Shown one piece after another: positions 6,249 through 6,961 of a stretch of 6,961 bases of DNA. Each line of letters begins with the position of its first letter. Positions within the stretch are counted from its first letter, which is position 1. The notes beneath the pieces were generated by a model, which saw nothing but the letters and a program-made list of their open reading frames with translations, searched no databases and was not told the origin of the DNA. The DNA comes from CANJBX01 sp041487815 (GTDB taxonomy: Bacteria; Pseudomonadota; Alphaproteobacteria; Rhizobiales; Xanthobacteraceae), in the NCBI GenBank assembly GCA_041487815.1, contig JBGPOB010000202.1, forward strand, positions 1-6,961, written 5' to 3'. The position numbers and the translations under genes were made by a program.

Positions 6249-6961
6249 GCCACGGCCTCATCGGCACACAGGACTTTCAGCGTCTCGACGTCGTGGCGAC
6301 GGCTGAAGGTAAGAAAAGATTCGTTGGCCTCGCGATGGGCGAGATAGGCGCGGATGATCCGCTCGACCGTTCGCGGCGCGTCTTGCGCCTTCACATCGCG
6401 AAAGAGTTCCTGGCCGAGGCCGGCGTGCGGGCCAAACCCGCCGCCGACCAGCACGTGATAGCCCTCGACGGTGTCGCCATCCTCCGTGACCTGCACCCTG
6501 CAGGCGAGCAAGCCGATTTCGCTGATGAAGTGCTGCGCGCAGGAGTGGTGGCAGCCGGTGAGGTGGATGTTGATCGGCTGGTCGAGCTGAAGCCGCGTCT
6601 CGCACCAGCGCGCGATGTCCTCGGCGTGGCGCTTGGTGTCGGAGGCGGCGAACTTACAGCCGACGTTGCCGGTGCAGGCGACGAGGCCGGCGCGGAACGC
6701 CGTCGTCCGGGTCGATAGTCCGAGCGCCGCAATGGCGGCGTCGGCGAGCAGGACTTTGTCATCGGGGACGCCGGAGATCAGCAGGTTTTGCCACACCGTG
6801 AGGCGGATATCGCCATCGCCGAGATCGGCCGCGATTTTGGCAAGCCCGTGCATCTGTTCGACGCTCAGCCGGCCGACCGGCAGCACCACGCCGATCCAGT
6901 TGAGGCCCGCCTGCTTCTGCGCATGCACGCCGATGTGCGCCGTGCGATCGAAGGCGGGCCG
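6245..6961 (-). CDS. nirA: Ferredoxin-type assimilatory nitrite reductase, C-terminal part (5' end outside window)
   Basis: Siroheme/[4Fe-4S] enzyme reducing nitrite to ammonium by six electrons in the cytoplasm. The frame stays open to the window edge, so the 238 visible residues are the C-terminal part of a protein usually of 500-600 residues. It begins RPAFDRTAHIGV, a NirA-like stretch; the GTG at 6928 is an internal Val codon, not a start. The four cluster/siroheme Cys residues are all present at visible residues 96, 102, 137 and 141: CTGNVGC (C-x5-C) and TGCHHSCAQ (C-x3-C). CTGN and SCAQ match nitrite reductases; sulfite reductases usually have CxALPxC and PNGC. Asp51-Ile52-Arg53 and WQN (57-59) belong to the conserved substrate/siroheme half-domain. 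It ends in TGA overlapping the start of the reductase gene, so the two are cotranscribed and probably translationally coupled. The regulatory region lies outside the window. Confidence 0.92.
   Translation of the reverse strand, partial: RPAFDRTAHIGVHAQKQAGLNWIGVVLPVGRLSVEQMHGLAKIAADLGDGDIRLTVWQNLLISGVPDDKVLLADAAIAALGLSTRTTAFRAGLVACTGNVGCKFAASDTKRHAEDIARWCETRLQLDQPINIHLTGCHHSCAQHFISEIGLLACRVQVTEDGDTVEGYHVLVGGGFGPHAGLGQELFRDVKAQDAPRTVERIIRAYLAHREANESFLTFSRRHDVETLKVLCADEAVA

Noticed and set aside
6245..6928. A complete 227-residue gene starting at the GTG at 6928
   Set aside because: The frame continues without a stop to the window edge and the upstream residues (RPAFDRTAHIG) belong to the NirA family, so the GTG is an internal Val codon.
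6245..6961. Sulfite reductase hemoprotein (CysI) in place of nitrite reductase
   Set aside because: The first cluster motif is CTGNVGC and the second ends SCAQ, both nitrite-reductase-like, and the gene lies in one operon with nasA.
1..6961. CRISPR array, tRNA/rRNA, insertion sequence or prophage
   Set aside because: No regular direct repeats, tRNA-like folds, transposase or integrase motifs, or terminal inverted repeats were seen.

Overview
The window holds four protein genes, all on the minus strand. It is high in G+C except for one AT-rich stretch of about 100 bases. Gene content (assimilatory NasA, ferredoxin-type NirA, a CysJ-like flavoprotein without a flavodoxin domain) and the GC-rich codon usage fit an alphaproteobacterium, most likely of the Hyphomicrobiales/Bradyrhizobiaceae type. 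That placement is inferred from family knowledge; there is no rRNA or other phylogenetic marker here.

Read in the direction of transcription, from high to low coordinates: (1) 6961-6245 is the C-terminal part of an assimilatory nitrite reductase (nirA), cut by the window edge. (2) 6248-4584 is an NADPH/FAD reductase with an N-terminal iron-sulfur motif, overlapping nirA by ATGA. (3) 4577-1872 is the assimilatory nitrate reductase nasA, with a C-terminal BFD-type [2Fe-2S] domain, starting 6 bases after the reductase stop. (4) After about 300 bases without a gene comes a YeiH/PSE-family membrane protein (1573-5), annotated in its family as a putative sulfate exporter.

The first three genes form a tight nitrate-assimilation operon: NasA reduces nitrate to nitrite, NirA reduces nitrite to ammonium, and the flavoprotein very probably brings electrons from NADPH to one or both. 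The intergenic region holds a GC-rich interrupted stem-loop just after nasA, then an AT-rich segment with a perfect 8-bp inverted repeat and a weak promoter candidate, so the YeiH-family gene is probably a separate transcription unit.

I found no tRNA, rRNA, CRISPR, insertion sequence or phage gene. The known part is a nitrate-assimilation module. The less ordinary points are the FeS-FAD-NADPH reductase lacking an FMN domain, the extra N-terminal anchor and soluble domain on the YeiH homologue, and the palindromic putative operator before it. I do not see convincing evidence of a wholly new system.
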